Positions 23,288-35,448 of a stretch of DNA of 64,000 nucleotides are shown piece after piece. The position numbers and the translations under genes are program-made. The notes under the pieces are model-generated. The model did not search any database. It saw only the letters and a program-made list of their open reading frames with translations, and had not been told where the DNA came from. Location: contig OZ231127.1 in NCBI GenBank assembly GCA_965153355.1, positions 71,176,001 through 71,240,000 of the forward strand, written 5' to 3'. How positions within the stretch are numbered: position 1 is the stretch's first letter; each line of letters starts with the position of its first letter. The stretch is from Flaccisagitta enflata. Its lineage: Eukaryota; Chaetognatha; Sagittoidea; Aphragmophora.

Positions 23288-23525
23288 GTAAGTCTGGTTT
23301 AGATCTGGTTAAAGTTTGGTTAAGGTCTAGTTTAAGTCTGGTTTAAGTCTGGTTTAAGTCTGGTTTAAGTCTGGTTTAAGTCTGGTTTAAGTCTGGTTTG
23401 AGTCTGGTTTGAGTCTGGTTTGAGTCTGGTTGGAGTCTGGTTGGAGTCTGGTTGGAGTCTGGTTGGAGTCTGGTTGGAGTCTGGTCTGAGTCTGGTTTGA
23501 GTCTGGTTTGAGTCTGGTTTGAGTG
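23288..23525. repeat. 11-bp minisatellite, unit GTCTGGTTTAA
   Basis: About 21 tandem units of GTCTGGTTTAA, then GTCTGGTTGGA, then GTCTGGTTTGA, in blocks of like variants. The minus-strand reading gives a Pro-Asp-Ser-Asn-Gln-Thr repeat that I regard as incidental. Confidence 0.95.
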
Positions 23526-24528
23526 CATAGAAATTACTTATCCAAAGGTTTTGATATTCATTAACCATTAAAATTTGGTCCTACCTGAAATTGGATAGGT
23601 TAGTATATGAGTGGAAGCAAATACTTTACAGAATAAGTAACTTAAACTAACTTTAGCCTGTTTTTTTTTTATTTTTGAATATTCAGTTGATTATGAAAAA
23701 CCTTTTTCTTCAAGTTTTTTGTAGGATACTTTTTGTTGCACATTTCATATGTCTGGCTGGTGCACGTTGTGTGATGCATACGATTAGTCTGTACTCTTGC
23801 CATACCATACCATTTTCTAGGGCAAATACAGAATTGAAGTAAGAATGAAATAATGCAATTTCTGACCGGCAGATACACATATAGTATGTATGGTCAGTCA
23901 GTAGACGTCAAGGAGAAAGGTAATGTGTAAGGTTTATCAAATATCAGTGGCATGTTGCATCACGTTGCTGGTAATTGCAGATCGTATGCATCAGAAATGA
24001 TTAAAAATTATGATCTATTTCCTTTGTTTATTTTTTTCCCGGCATCTTAGAATTAGAACTACTCGCCTTGTTGAGCTCATGATAGCAGTTCCAGATCAGC
24101 CGATCGTACTCTTCAATAAGGAGGGCTATCTTAAATTTCCTCTTTTTCATTTAGGAAAAAACAAAAGATGAAAAAAATGTCTGACCAGCCTACGATGTAG
24201 TGAATAAAGGGTTTATCTAGGCAACGAGTGTTTATTCAAGTAGTAAATTGAGTGCGGACTAATGGAACGATGGAGGGGACGACCAACGTACCAATCTCTA
24301 GAGTTGCATGTACAAGTAAAGGTCTGTCAAAACTTTCAATGCCTTTGGAAAGCATATGCAACTGCGAAAATGCTGCGATGATATAACGATTCATAGACTA
24401 ATTGTTCTATAGAATTTTACGTCCAATTACGAGTGGGTCCTAAGACAGTTGAATTGAATAATTCAATTAAGAGTCCCTAATCCCATACTCGTGCCTCCAT
24501 AAAAACCAGTTGATCGAGTGGAATTTTG

Positions 24529-24530
<2 letters not shown>
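23526..24530. other. Unassigned spacer
   Basis: No gene recognised apart from the second 75-bp repeat copy at about 23743-23826. Confidence 0.5.

Positions 24531-24577
<47 letters not shown>
24531..24577. repeat. (GA)n microsatellite
   Basis: About 23 GA units. Confidence 0.95.
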
Positions 24578-24581
<4 letters not shown>

Positions 24582-24711
24582 ATAAAAAAGAAGAGAATGA
24601 AACAGAAAAAAATTTAGAAAGAGAATGAATAGAATGCAAATGAGAACGGCAGACTTGGAAGCACGTGGAAAAAATCAATTACGCAGAGGCGCACTCTCAT
24701 TTTCTCTGTTT

Positions 24712-24720
24712 ATCTATCTT

Positions 24721-24813
<93 letters not shown>

Positions 24814-24841
24814 ATATCTATTTATCTATCTATCTGTCTAA

Positions 24842-24907
<66 letters not shown>

Positions 24908-24936
24908 GCCTGCCTCTGTCTGTCTGTCGTTCTGTT

Positions 24937-25009
<73 letters not shown>
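24712..25009. repeat. (CTAT)n then (TC)n compound microsatellite
   Basis: CTAT units span about 195 bp with scattered substitutions, then CTGT-like units, then about 33 TC units. Translates to spurious Leu-Ser-Ile-Tyr frames. Confidence 0.97.
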
Positions 25010-25010
<1 letters not shown>

Positions 25011-25199
25011 GACAGAATACCGCCGTCTTTGATTTATCCTGTATAATGTTGCCTGGGCTTCATCGCAAGTTGGTGGAGTTGAGTTATGGGAGGCTTTTTG
25101 GAAGAAACTTCTTCCATATAAAGACTGTTGGATATGACTCCGCCTCTGCAACGACGCAAGAAGGCAATGGAAATGGCGTGAAAAAGTGTGTGGGGGGGA

Positions 25200-25201
25200 G
25201 A

Positions 25202-25253
<52 letters not shown>

Positions 25254-25400
25254 CAGACCGAGACAGGGACAGGGACAGAGCCAGAGCCAGAGCCAGAGCC
25301 AGAGACAGAGCCAGAGACAGAGCCAGAGACGAAGATAAAGACAAGGAGGCAGAGAGACAAAGGCAGAGAGACAGAGAGACAGAGAAAGAGATGCAGAGAG
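25200..25400. repeat. (GA)n followed by AGAGCC/AGACAG array
   Basis: A GA run (about 25205-25253) grades into 6-bp AGAGCC and AGAGAC units. Purine-rich, low-complexity. Confidence 0.92.
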
Positions 25401-25697
25401 ACAGAGAGTGAGCGAGAAAAGGAGAGTAACACTGTCATTACGGCTCAATGACGCAGATCCATTGTTTGAAATGGTCAGTGACCTAATTCCTGTCCAGCTC
25501 TGATATCGCCACTGATTGATAGTCACGGATAATTATCATCCCTGCAATGGACGATTCAGGTTGGTCTTGCAGATTATCACTTTACCTTTTCACGGTGACC
25601 GGTGACCATATAAAGTATGCATGAGATTCAAGTCTGTAGTCAACGTTAACTGTCATTTGAATAAATAAACAAACACGCACGCAAGCAAGCGCACACA

Positions 25698-25702
<5 letters not shown>

Positions 25703-25777
<75 letters not shown>
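25703..25777. repeat. (AC)n microsatellite
   Basis: About 37 AC units. Confidence 0.97.
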
Positions 25778-25778
<1 letters not shown>

Positions 25779-26733
25779 AGAACTAGCCAAGATGCCTAAA
25801 AAAACAACTGTCTAAAATACAAGACTGTTTGAACGATTTGACATAGCTAGCCATCGAAAAATGGCGGTGTAGCTGATTTTGATTTTTGCTTGTACTAGTT
25901 TGAATTGTCGGAAATGAGAGTGAGGAAAAATAGAAAGGAGGGACTTGTCAAAGAAAATAAATGTAAAAAGAATTTTTAAAACGATTTTTTACTATTTACA
26001 ACGCCTGAAGCCTCAACACTAGGCACTTTTTCTTTATGAATTATGATCCTGCAAGCTTAAAATAAAGCTTTTCAAATGGTGCAAATATAGCTAGAAAGAC
26101 AATTCAAAAATGTATATTCCTTAGGGATACACGCGGTAGTGATGAGTTTTTTGCTGTGTCTGTGGCTGTGGCTGTGGCGTGACTCTCCCAAAGAGGATGC
26201 AAAAAGCTGTTTCAAAACATCTTTGGTATAGTATCATTTACGGCTACAATTAATATTTTTTCATTCGTCTAATTGTCCCACTCAGTCCCACTCAGTCCCA
26301 AGCTTCAAAGTTATGATAGCATCGAACTTTTCCTCCTCCTGCTTTTTGTCTCCATTCTTTTTTCATCTTTTTTTTCAGTCTCGTCTTTTGCTGTTTTGTT
26401 TACACAAGAATGAGTTTTTGGTCATCACGGCGTGAGAGAGAGAGAGAAAGAAAAATATTTAGAAAAGAAAATAAGGGAAAGATGACGTGTATCGAGCTCT
26501 CCAAATCGCAAATCTTCCAATCAAAAGTTGGAATATGTGATAATTGACCAATCAGAGGGGTTCAAGCACAAGTCTCCGCGTAAAAGCGAAATGAAGAATT
26601 CGATCATGGAATATCGGCCAATCATCCGGCAGACCGGGGGCTCAAAAGCAAATCAAAATTCCCAGTTTATGCACCATGAGCCAATGGGATTTAAGCCAGC
26701 GATATGACGTCACAACCGCGTATCAACTTTTCT

Positions 26734-26735
<2 letters not shown>
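25778..26735. other. Unassigned spacer
   Basis: AT-rich sequence with GTGGCTGTGGCTGTGGC and CAGTCCCACT duplications. No gene recognised. Confidence 0.5.

Positions 26736-26801
<66 letters not shown>
26736..26801. repeat. (TC)n microsatellite
   Basis: About 32 TC units. Confidence 0.96.
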
Positions 26802-26805
<4 letters not shown>

Positions 26806-26956
26806 CTCCTTTGTCGTCGTTATTTCCATTGTTAACGCCAACTTAGTGATGAGGGGAAAGTCAGGGAACTTTAGGTTGGTTTGCTAATGACAATCTTATC
26901 ATGTGACCATGTTCAGTTCACGCTCATTAAGTTTGACATGTTTCATGCTATGATAG

Positions 26957-27062
26957 ATGGAACAATATCCCTCACTATACCCAAAGAGAAAAATATGGAA
27001 GAGGGCCTTGTGAGCCCTCACTGACTAGTTACTACGCGCATCACTCCTAGTTTTCCATTTAG
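26957..27062 (+). repeat. Dispersed repeat family F, copy 1
   Basis: GGAACAATATCCCTCACTAT, ACCCAAA, then GAGGGCCTTGTGAGCCCTCA, ACTAGTTA...GCGCATCACTCCTAG and TTTTCCAT. The same order occurs at 29942-30045 and, inverted, at 43408-43505. Length about 105 bp, no open frame; origin unknown. Confidence 0.82.
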
Positions 27063-28357
27063 CAAAACTTAGTAAGCAAACATCCATTCTTAGTCTAACC
27101 CAAAACACTAATGCTTACCAAAATAGCTATGATTGTTACCTGTGTTACTAAAATTCGACAAATCACCCGAGGGAAATTCTGCAAGGAAATGAACAAGGTG
27201 GACTGAAGAACCCTTACACTTTCAGAAACTTTCTCCAACTACAGAAACAGCCTAAATTAAAAACAAACGTAAGACTTGCCAAATTTCTTGACCGTCTCGC
27301 GTCCAACAAGATTTTAGAAGGCCACGCATGTGCAATTATTTTGTCAAAATTTCTATCATAGTAAAATAGAGGGGAGGGGGTCCAGCCCCATCAGGAACTT
27401 GCTAGATGATTATAAAACAGAAACTCTCAGTATTGTTATTAGTTTGGGCTGCTTGTGCAAGAGAGGAGCTGCCTAAAAGAGGAGAGATTCTAATGCCCGC
27501 TCGGCTCTGGCAGAGCCCGACAAAATTTTCAGCTGCCTACAAGCTAGATTTTCTTACAAGGTCTTGCCTACAAAATATTTTGATAGATCTGTATGTACAG
27601 ATATCCATATTGAAAGAAGTACAAAAGACAAGTTTTTATAGTAACATGATGATAAGTTGTTTCAATTTATCATTGCATATAGATAGTATGTATTACTATA
27701 TGATAAAGCAAATTAAATGAAAACATTTGTAGTCATTCCTTAGAATTTTGATTGTTTTGATTTTTTTTCTAATCTCCTTGCCTACAAAATCTGCTAGCTG
27801 CCTACAAGCAATGCTTGCGTGCTTGGGCACTTTGTCGTACCCTGGGCTCTGGCCCTGGTAATTTATGCCTCTTCACCCTACCACCAGTAGCCTGTCTTTT
27901 TCCAATGACTACATGCCACTCAGTGTGGCTTCTAATATGAATCATATTCCCATTGTATAGAGAGCCATCTCACAGATGTCCTTACATCGCTCACTTCGCT
28001 CATTCGTAAAATAGCAAAATGTATCAACAACTATGCACTTTTCCCAAAAAACGTCACAAAAGCACCTGCATAATTTGCAAATTGGTTTGTTTTCATTCCA
28101 TTTTCCTCTACTCCTTCACAACTCCTGTTCTTTGTCCTTGATCTGTCTGATCTGTCTGATCTGATTGATCCAATCTGTTCTTTTTTTCTTGTTCTTCTAG
28201 TGTAATACAGTAGTCATGATTGTTTGTTTGTGTCTGCCCGTATATGCCACTTTTTCAGTACATATGTTGGTCTGACTCATTCTTGTCTGTTTGCCATTGT
28301 ATTAGTTTCTGTCTATATCTATCTGCCCCTCTCTGTCTGTGTGTCTGTCTGTCTGTG

Positions 28358-28371
<14 letters not shown>
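27063..28371. other. Unassigned spacer
   Basis: The theme TGCCTACAA occurs four times between 27530 and 27810. A CTGTCTGT-rich stretch at 28330-28400 leads into a short TC run (28372-28397). No gene recognised. Confidence 0.5.
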
Positions 28372-28397
<26 letters not shown>

Positions 28398-28697
28398 CGC
28401 CTCACTGTGTCGCCCTCCAACGCTAAATCTGTTATTTCATAGCAGTCTCTCTCTGCAAGGACAGCCTCGGACGGATGTCTTCATCATCCCACTCTTTTGG
28501 GCTAGTTTGAATCTGAGATGAAAGCCTAGTGTAGTGAGATTCTTTGGAAGGATGAGCGTCGTGTACAACACAACTCTTTTGCGGTAACAATGCCAATGGT
28601 GAAATTGCGCTTCAAAGACGAAGGACTCTCTGTTTAAGTATAGCCACATTGACTGGTTATTCTTTCTAATATTCCCCATCTATAAGTAGATGTGATA

Positions 28698-29274
28698 CAG
28701 TTGAACCCCGTTATCTGTAATTGGCGGATTTCAATCATTGCCAACCAAAGAAATAAAAGTATACCAATCTGCCCCTCCCCCCCCCCAAAAAAAAAAAGAC
28801 GTACCTGTTTAAAAATTTATAGAACAGGTATAGAAATTAATCTTAACTATTTTTAAGGAGAACATTTTTAAAGTTTTTCAAAAAATCGTTCTATCTAGAC
28901 CAATCCCAGCTCTGTATCTCAAACGGTTTAGAAGTGAGAGCCCTGCAAAGAGAAGCACTAATTTGCTAGAATGCATTTTTATATAGGGATAACGAAACTG
29001 AAGTGGGCAACATTTTCATTCAAACTAATGCCATTTCTAAACGAAAAAAAAAAAAAGAATAGCAATACCAGATTGGCGCCAAATGAACGTACTTTTGCAG
29101 GGCTTTCAAATGACTAAAGATTTTGATAAGTTTTTCAAAGATTCATCGGTAAAATTAGCCATCCAAAAGAGTGTCTTTTTCTTAGTCGTATGGAATGTCA
29201 GAATTTTCATTTTCGCTTTAAGCGGATTTCTGTTTAACTTAAGTAGTTGGATTCGCTATTGCAGGTTGTAACTG
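28698..29274. mobile_element. 577-bp probable TA-flanked TIR element
   Basis: The left end CAGTTGAACCCCGTTATCTG and the right end, reverse complement CAGTTACAACCTGC, are diverged but similar. TA lies outside each (28696-28697, 29275-29276). The interior 28860-29140 is homologous, in inverted orientation, to the interior of 9440-9849 (CCAATCCCAGCTCTGTATCT, AATGCCATTTCTAAACGAAA, ACCAGATTGGCGCCAAATGA). Confidence 0.72.
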
Positions 29275-29709
29275 TATATTCTGATCCCGCAATAACAAAT
29301 GGTGAAGCAATGACGCAGCATACCCACAAATGTGAATTTCAAGTCAGGTTTACGGGACGAGAATACGTTGTGCAGTTTTGAAACTGATTTGGTTGGCGTC
29401 TTGCTGTTTGTTTTTCAGAATCCTTAATGAGGGATTTGTGACTTTGTTTTTTGCGCTCACTTAGTCATGCAATCTGCTATCAACAGCGCGCCTGCCTGTC
29501 TGTTTTTATTTACCCACCAACCGAGAAAATGATCAGAAATGCGGGGAATTATGTAAATAAGGGGTTTTCTAGTGGAACCGAGTTGAGCGCACAAACACAC
29601 TATTTCAAATATGGAATGACGTACTGTTTCAACTTAAACATAAACGCACTATCATAGTCGACTTTCACACAGCAAAACCCACACATTTAGCTATCATACC
29701 TGCAGGTAC

Positions 29710-29712
<3 letters not shown>

Positions 29713-29795
<83 letters not shown>
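29713..29795. repeat. (CA)n microsatellite
   Basis: About 41 CA units. Confidence 0.97.
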
Positions 29796-29799
<4 letters not shown>

Positions 29800-29941
29800 T
29801 AAGGGACATGTACAAAGTTGAAAATGTCGAACATTGCTATTCTCATTGCGGCTGTATTCCTGTTCATGAGTGTCGTCTTAGAAGCAGATTCATCGCAGTG
29901 CTCCATGGGATGAATTTGGTGAATTCAAATTGTATGACAAG

Positions 29942-30045
29942 TGGAACAATATCCTTCATTATGCCCAAACTGAAATAAACGGGAGAGGGCCCTGTGAACC
30001 CTCGCTGTCAAGTCGATATGCGCACCATACTAGTTTTCCATCAAA
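29942..30045 (+). repeat. Dispersed repeat family F, copy 2
   Basis: TGGAACAATATCCTTCATTA, GCCCAAACTGAAA, GAGGGCCCTGTGAACCCTC, GCGCACCATACTAGTTTTCC. Confidence 0.82.
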
Positions 30046-30299
30046 CATAATCTAAAAAAACAGTTCCTCTCAACCTAATCCAAAAGCAGTAGATCAGTAG
30101 AGCATTGAGGGAGCATTGAGGTTGCATGCATGTGACTAGAAATAAACATGTTTTATAGATAAACATTTTAAAACAGTTTTTATGTTCTGATTTTTACTGA
30201 ACCATCATAAAGTGACGATGACAATGCACGTTTTAGCCTCGATGCTGAGCAATTGAGCAATCCAGAAATTGCGAGAGTCATGTCAGCCGAGGAAGAGAG

Positions 30300-30395
30300 G
30301 CAGTGGTGAGGGGGTGGGGGGTGGGCTGGGTTGGGAAAGGGTTGTGTATTGGGGGGGGGGGGGGGCGAAAAAAAGGGGGGGGGGGGCGAAAAGAG
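30300..30395. other. G-rich tract with G-quadruplex potential
   Basis: Consecutive runs of 4-14 guanines on the plus strand (GGGGTGGGGGGTGGGCTGGG, then longer G runs split by CGAAAAAAA). It lies upstream of the TTG/TCG array. Function unknown. Confidence 0.7.
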
Positions 30396-30477
30396 ACTTG
30401 AGAACGTTGAACTCGACATTCTCACGTTCTCAGCTTTGCCCCATTTTTCTCCGCTTTTTCCTTGCTTCATATTTCAT

Positions 30478-30713
<236 letters not shown>

Positions 30714-30954
30714 TTTGTTATAACTGATGTTTTGTTCTACCTCCTTTTAGCTGTCCCCTTTTTTTGTCTGTAAGTCTCGTGCCAGATAACCCTATGAGTT
30801 GCTATGTTGGTTGTTCTGTCCTTCTGTTGGTCTGTCTCTGTTCGATTTTCTCCGTCCGCTTCCCCCTTTTCTTCCCTGTGTTTCCTTCACTTTTACTTTT
30901 CCCACTTTTCCATCTCCTTTTACATCTCCTTCTTTTCCCACATCAAATTTCGAG

Positions 30955-31245
30955 ATTTTTCCTTCTTTGCCTTCTTTGCTTTTTTGCCCTTTTTGCACTT
31001 CTTTGTTTTTTTCTTTCTTTGCCTTCTTGGCCGGCCTTCTTGGCCTGCCTTCTTTGCCTTCTTTGCCTTTTTTCCTTCTTTGCCTACTATGCCTTTTTGC
31101 CTTCATTGCCTTCATTGCCTTCGTTTCTTTTTTTTTACCTCCTTTGCCTTCTAAGCCTTCTTTGCCTTTATTGCCTTCTTTGCCTTTATTGCCTTTATTG
31201 CCTTCTTGGCCTTCTTTGCCTTTTTTTCTTACTTTGCCTTCTTAG
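30955..31245. repeat. Degenerate TTTGCCTTC minisatellite
   Basis: About 290 bp of units around TTTGCCTTC with 9-12-bp spacing. A related array lies at 31920-32065, immediately beyond the intervening family C element, so that element probably inserted into one array. Confidence 0.85.
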
Positions 31246-31248
31246 CCT

Positions 31249-31911
31249 TTTTGGGCAGCGGCCCCAAAGGGCCGATGTCCTGTACGACACAGTGGTGAAT
31301 TTCCAGACGTCCGTCCATCCGTCCGTCCGTCCGTCCGTCCGTCTGTTCGTCTGTTCGTCCGTCCGTCCGTCCGTCCGTCTGTCCATCCGTCCATCCGTCC
31401 GTCCGTCCGTCCGTCCGTCCGTCCGTCCGTCCGTCCGTCCGTCCGTCCCCCCGCTAAAGCCTCTAAGCCTCAAATTCCATTGAATAACATGGAAAATTGA
31501 AGATATGCAAAATTCCCATTGAATAACATGGAAAATTGACAAAAAATGCAAAAATGCGAGATTCCTATTGAATAACTTGGGAAATTTACCAGAAGTTAAA
31601 AATATTTGAAATCCTTACAAAATAACATGGAAAATTGATAGAATGATGAAATAAATGCAGAATTCAGATCCGATAACATGGAAAATTGACAATGAAATGG
31701 AAAAAAAATTCAATCTTCTCATTGAATAACAAGGAAAGAAGCCCCAAAAGCCTAAAATGTGCCTTCTCAGGACGTCTGGAAATTCACCCCTGTGTCCTAC
31801 AGGACATCGGCCCTTTGGGGCCGCTGCCCTGCTCTCACTCCACTTTTGCAGCTAATCACTCCAAGCAGGGCATCGGGTACCGCTGACCATGTGCGATCCT
31901 TGGATGACTAG
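31249..31911 (-). repeat. Family C element, subfamily II, full-length
   Basis: Left arm GGGCAGCGGCCCCAAAGGGC, GATGTCCTGTACGACACAG, TGAATTTCCAGACGTCCGTC. Then a CCGT array of about 140 bp, and a tandem ATTGAATAACATGGAAAATT unit of about 55-65 bp repeated four to five times. The inverted arm is GACGTCTGGAAATTCACCCC, TGTCCTACAGGACATCGGCC and GGGGCCGCTGCCCTGC, with head GCATCGGGTACCGCTGACCA ending GGATGACTAG. Interrupts a TTTGCCTTC array. Confidence 0.9.
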
Positions 31912-31919
31912 TTTGCTTT

Positions 31920-32065
31920 ATTTGCCTTTTTCGCCTTCTTTGCCTTCTTTGCCATCTATGCCTTCTTTGACTTTTTTGCCTTCTTTGCTGTTTTTCCTTC
32001 TTTGCCTTCTTTGCTTGTTTTTTGCCTTCTTGGCCTTCTTCGCCTTCTTTGTCCTCTTTGCCTTT
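31920..32065. repeat. TTTGCCTTC minisatellite, distal part
   Basis: Same unit as 30955-31245, continuing on the far side of the family C element. Confidence 0.82.
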
Positions 32066-32220
32066 GGTGTCTTATGGCTTTAGCTTTGGTGTTTTTTGGT
32101 GTCTTTCTCGGGATTTTTTGTGTACTCAATAAATGGGAGGTCAACTGGTTAAGTTGAGGGCTGAGGTAGTTACTGTTGCTGATGTCAAGGGCTGAGTTGG
32201 TTGCTGTCGCCAATCTAAAT

Positions 32221-32300
32221 CACTGCCCCTACCCACCCACACGCGATTATAACACTGTCCACTGCCCCTACCCACCCGCACGCGATTATGTAGGCTTTGA
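32221..32300 (+). repeat. Two family A tail fragments in tandem
   Basis: CACTGCCCCTACCCACCCAC with ACGCGATTATAAC is followed by CACTGCCCCTACCCACCCGC with ACGCGATTATGTAG. A duplicated piece of the family A 3' half. Confidence 0.75.
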
Positions 32301-32543
32301 CAGACTAATAAAGTTACTGATAATCGGGACTGAGGGTCTTTTACTCACAATCTCCTTTCATTTGTTCCGTTGAATGTGTTTCATTTTTCTGTGTGTTGAT
32401 TCATTTCGTTTTTTCTCACTGTTTACCTCAACGTTAGTCTCCTTTTCAAAATTTCCAGTTTCGTGTTTTGATCATTGATCATTGAGAAATAAACGACGCT
32501 TAATAAAACGCCCGATGAACATTGAACACACGATTTGCACTAC

Positions 32544-32679
32544 ATACATACATAAAATTTATGATAAATACATACATACGTACATACATACATACATACA
32601 TACATACATACAAACATACATACATACATACATACATACATACATACATACATACATACATACATACATACATACATAC

Positions 32680-32769
<90 letters not shown>
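32544..32769. repeat. (CATA)n then (CT)n compound microsatellite
   Basis: About 34 CATA units, then about 43 CT units with no linker. Confidence 0.97.
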
Positions 32770-32771
<2 letters not shown>

Positions 32772-33066
32772 CTTTGTGCCTGTAAATCAATTACCCCTGC
32801 TGGAGGGGTAGTCAGGGGGTCGGGTAGTTGAGGAGGACGGTTAGTTGGGGGGAGGTGACGGGTAGCTGGGTTCTGATCGATGAAGTGCGACTGCTCTGCT
32901 AGAGTGTCCTCTGTAACTTGATCACGCCGATAATATGGTATTGATTTTACACCCTCAGAAGTTTTCATTTTCTGCTTCTCTGCTTTTTTTTTATCTTTTA
33001 TTTTTGAATATTATCATTATTAAGCTAAACAAACCGCCTTCAAAATTCTGCTATTTCTTGTCAGAA

Positions 33067-33341
33067 ATTTTTAATCGCTTGTAATGCGACTCTATACGAA
33101 GATGTGCCCGTACTCCGTAGGTCCGTCGGTCGGAAAGATGACGTAATGGGAAATTTTGTATGACTCGAAATCGACCGAAATAATGGTTTCTGAGCTCTAA
33201 AGCCCCTGCCCACCCACGATATAGACCACGCCCACCCACTTTACTGACCCTGGCTACACTCATTGCTGCCCTTGCCGATTCTCATTATTGCCTCGCCCAC
33301 CCGCAAGCGACTCTTTATTGGTCGTGTATCCGGCCTTGTTT
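33067..33341 (+). repeat. Dispersed repeat family A, diverged long copy
   Basis: The head TTTTTAATCGCTTGTAATGC, the core GTAGGTCCGTCGGTCGG and the block CCCCTGCCCACCCACGATAT, with the CCCACCC block repeated, lead to the tail GGTCGTGTATCCGGCCTTGT. Confidence 0.82.
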
Positions 33342-33476
33342 ATTTTATGTAAATCAGGCTGTTACTGGTGGGTATTGCGATTTCATCTTCCTCATCGGCC
33401 TACTCGACTCTTTTCTTAAAACATGAAATATTTGGGCTCAACATGTTCATTATTTTAGACATTTCTTATTAGGGAA

Positions 33477-33672
33477 AACAAGGCCGGATACACGGCTACC
33501 CTAGTCGCGTGCTGGTCGGCAAGGGCCATATTTGAGGTTACTCGATCATTTGGGCAGGAGCAGCGTGGCCAAAAACCGCAAAAACCCTAAAAGAGTAAAG
33601 TGTGACGAAGTGACCGACGGACGAACAGATCGACAGAGCGGGGTGTAGAGTCGCGTGGCACGCAACTAAAAA
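33477..33672 (-). repeat. Dispersed repeat family A copy (minus)
   Basis: ACAAGGCCGGATACACGGCT, CTAGTCGCGTGCTGG, a GACCGACGGACGAACAG core, GGGGTGTAGAGTCGCGTGGC. Pairs head-out with the copy at 33067, about 135 bp away. Confidence 0.88.
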
Positions 33673-33834
33673 TGAAAATCGTCATTGAACAGTGTGGGTT
33701 GTTTTTGATTAGCGTCACATTTATTGGAATTCATATTCAGACTCCCAGTTTTTTTACTCTGAAAGAAAAGACAACATAACATGAAAAAAATATATGAGAA
33801 CAACACGATAAACGACAACAACAACGATAAACAA

Positions 33835-33835
<1 letters not shown>

Positions 33836-33888
<53 letters not shown>
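33836..33888. repeat. (TC)n microsatellite
   Basis: About 26 TC units. Confidence 0.96.
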
Positions 33889-33890
<2 letters not shown>

Positions 33891-35129
33891 CATGCGGGTA
33901 CCCTGATGACGATGAACGGGGGAAAAAGTAAACGAAGTAAAAAAGAGAGCTTTATCAATAACATCCGAGAATGGACAATGAAAACTGCTCTTTGATCAGA
34001 AGTATAAGATGAAAGATAAGATGTAAAAATTGTCTGAACAAAAACAACAACAAAAACAAAACAAATTAATATGAAACAAAGAAAAAACAAACAAACCATC
34101 GAAATACGAATAAAAGACTAAAATCATCATCTAAAGTCGTGTTGGCAATTACAAACATAACACTTTCGATTTAAATTTCCGATATCACCCCGTATTAACC
34201 TAATTAACTCCGTTTTGTTCCAATTTGCTTTCGTCACAGTCGGCAACGTCATCACCGCCGTCGCCGTCGTCGTTTACGCTGACGTCGTCGTCGTCGTCGT
34301 CGGTATCGTCATTATTGTCGTCGTCGTCTTGTTATTGCTAATTGTCATCCTGTGCCCAGGTTCTTACACGTTTTTTAATGATGTGCGTTCGTTGCAAATA
34401 AGAAAAAAAAAAGGGTGAAAGACCAAAACTATAAAGGAAGAAAAGGCTAGAAGTAGTCTGACGCCCCTGTTATGGATTTACACATTGTTTGTTTATCATT
34501 ATAAGCTTAGGTTTTAATCTCAACGAAAGAACAAAGCAATCTTCCGCTAAATTCGTTGATCCTTTGAAAAAAAAGTAAAAATTTGAAAGAAATTTGCCCA
34601 AATGAGCTAAAGAATAGCCTTTTAAAGGTTCGAGTTATCTGTAATATTTCTCGCTTCACTCTCTTAAAAAAAGATAAAAAGATGTCAGGAAAGGCAGAAA
34701 GGGTAACCAAGAGTAGTAAACATTCATTTGAAACTCATTGGATAAGAGATATCACCGACCAAGCAATGTTCAAAATTTGCAATGTGAAATCAAAGATCAC
34801 TTTACTCCGTAAAAGACGCTGCCTTTTCGGAGCAAAAACTGACGGGAGGAATGGGAAAGAAAATGAACAGAAAACGAAAAAAATCAATGAAGAAAGATAA
34901 TTAACTGGAAGTGTCAATTCTTCTGTTCGTGTTTAAAACAATGATTCAAGTTTTTGTTTGGTTTCTTGATCAGATAATGAAGAGTATAGTCTGTTTTGAT
35001 ATTTTGCTTGGTTTGCATGGATTTTCGCTATCTCTTTCTAATTGAACGAGAGTGCGAACTCAGGCTGAGTCTGGTGATGTCATTTGAACGTGTCCCCGAT
35101 ATCAATGGAACAGAAAAGTAAAACAATAA
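33889..35129. other. Unassigned spacer with a degenerate TCG array
   Basis: No gene recognised. GTCGTCGTCGTCGTCGTCGG and related units at about 34255-34335 form a short trinucleotide array with T substitutions. The frames here are lysine-rich or low-complexity. Confidence 0.5.
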
Positions 35130-35375
35130 CAAGCCCGACCGGGCAACGATGCGTCCGGAGTGTGTATCTGCGTGTATTGATCATGTGCCATATATGGAGA
35201 GACAAATGGACGAACAGATGGATCAAACGACTGAGTAGTAAAGGAGGCTCTCGGCTCTCGGACGGATGGACAGAGGGGCGGACGGACGGATGGTTGGACG
35301 GATGGATGGAAGGATGGACAGACGGACGCATCTAAAAAGAGGATGAGGATGAAAAATCTATTTGCACAATTAAAA
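35130..35375 (+). repeat. Dispersed repeat family D copy
   Basis: The head AAGCCCGACCGGGCAACGAT continues GCGTCCGGAGTG. The core is GGACGGACGGATGGTTGGAC-like, and the closing block is GACGGACGCATCTAAAAAGA. Collinear with 12473-12770. Confidence 0.78.
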
Positions 35376-35448
35376 GACCCAATCAACGAGCGCTTTTGTT
35401 GGTCCACGTTATTCAGCAGACAAAATGCAATTGAATCGATGCAAATAA

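Noticed and set aside
23288-23525. CRISPR-like regular repeats
   Set aside because: The units are contiguous 11-mers with no unique spacers, and the context is eukaryotic. The same applies to the AAGTCATT and 24-bp arrays.
27406-27720. 104-codon plus-strand frame near TGCCTACAA repeats
   Set aside because: It spans an irregular repeat theme (LPKRGE...AAYKLDF...) and has no recognisable domain or transcript signals.
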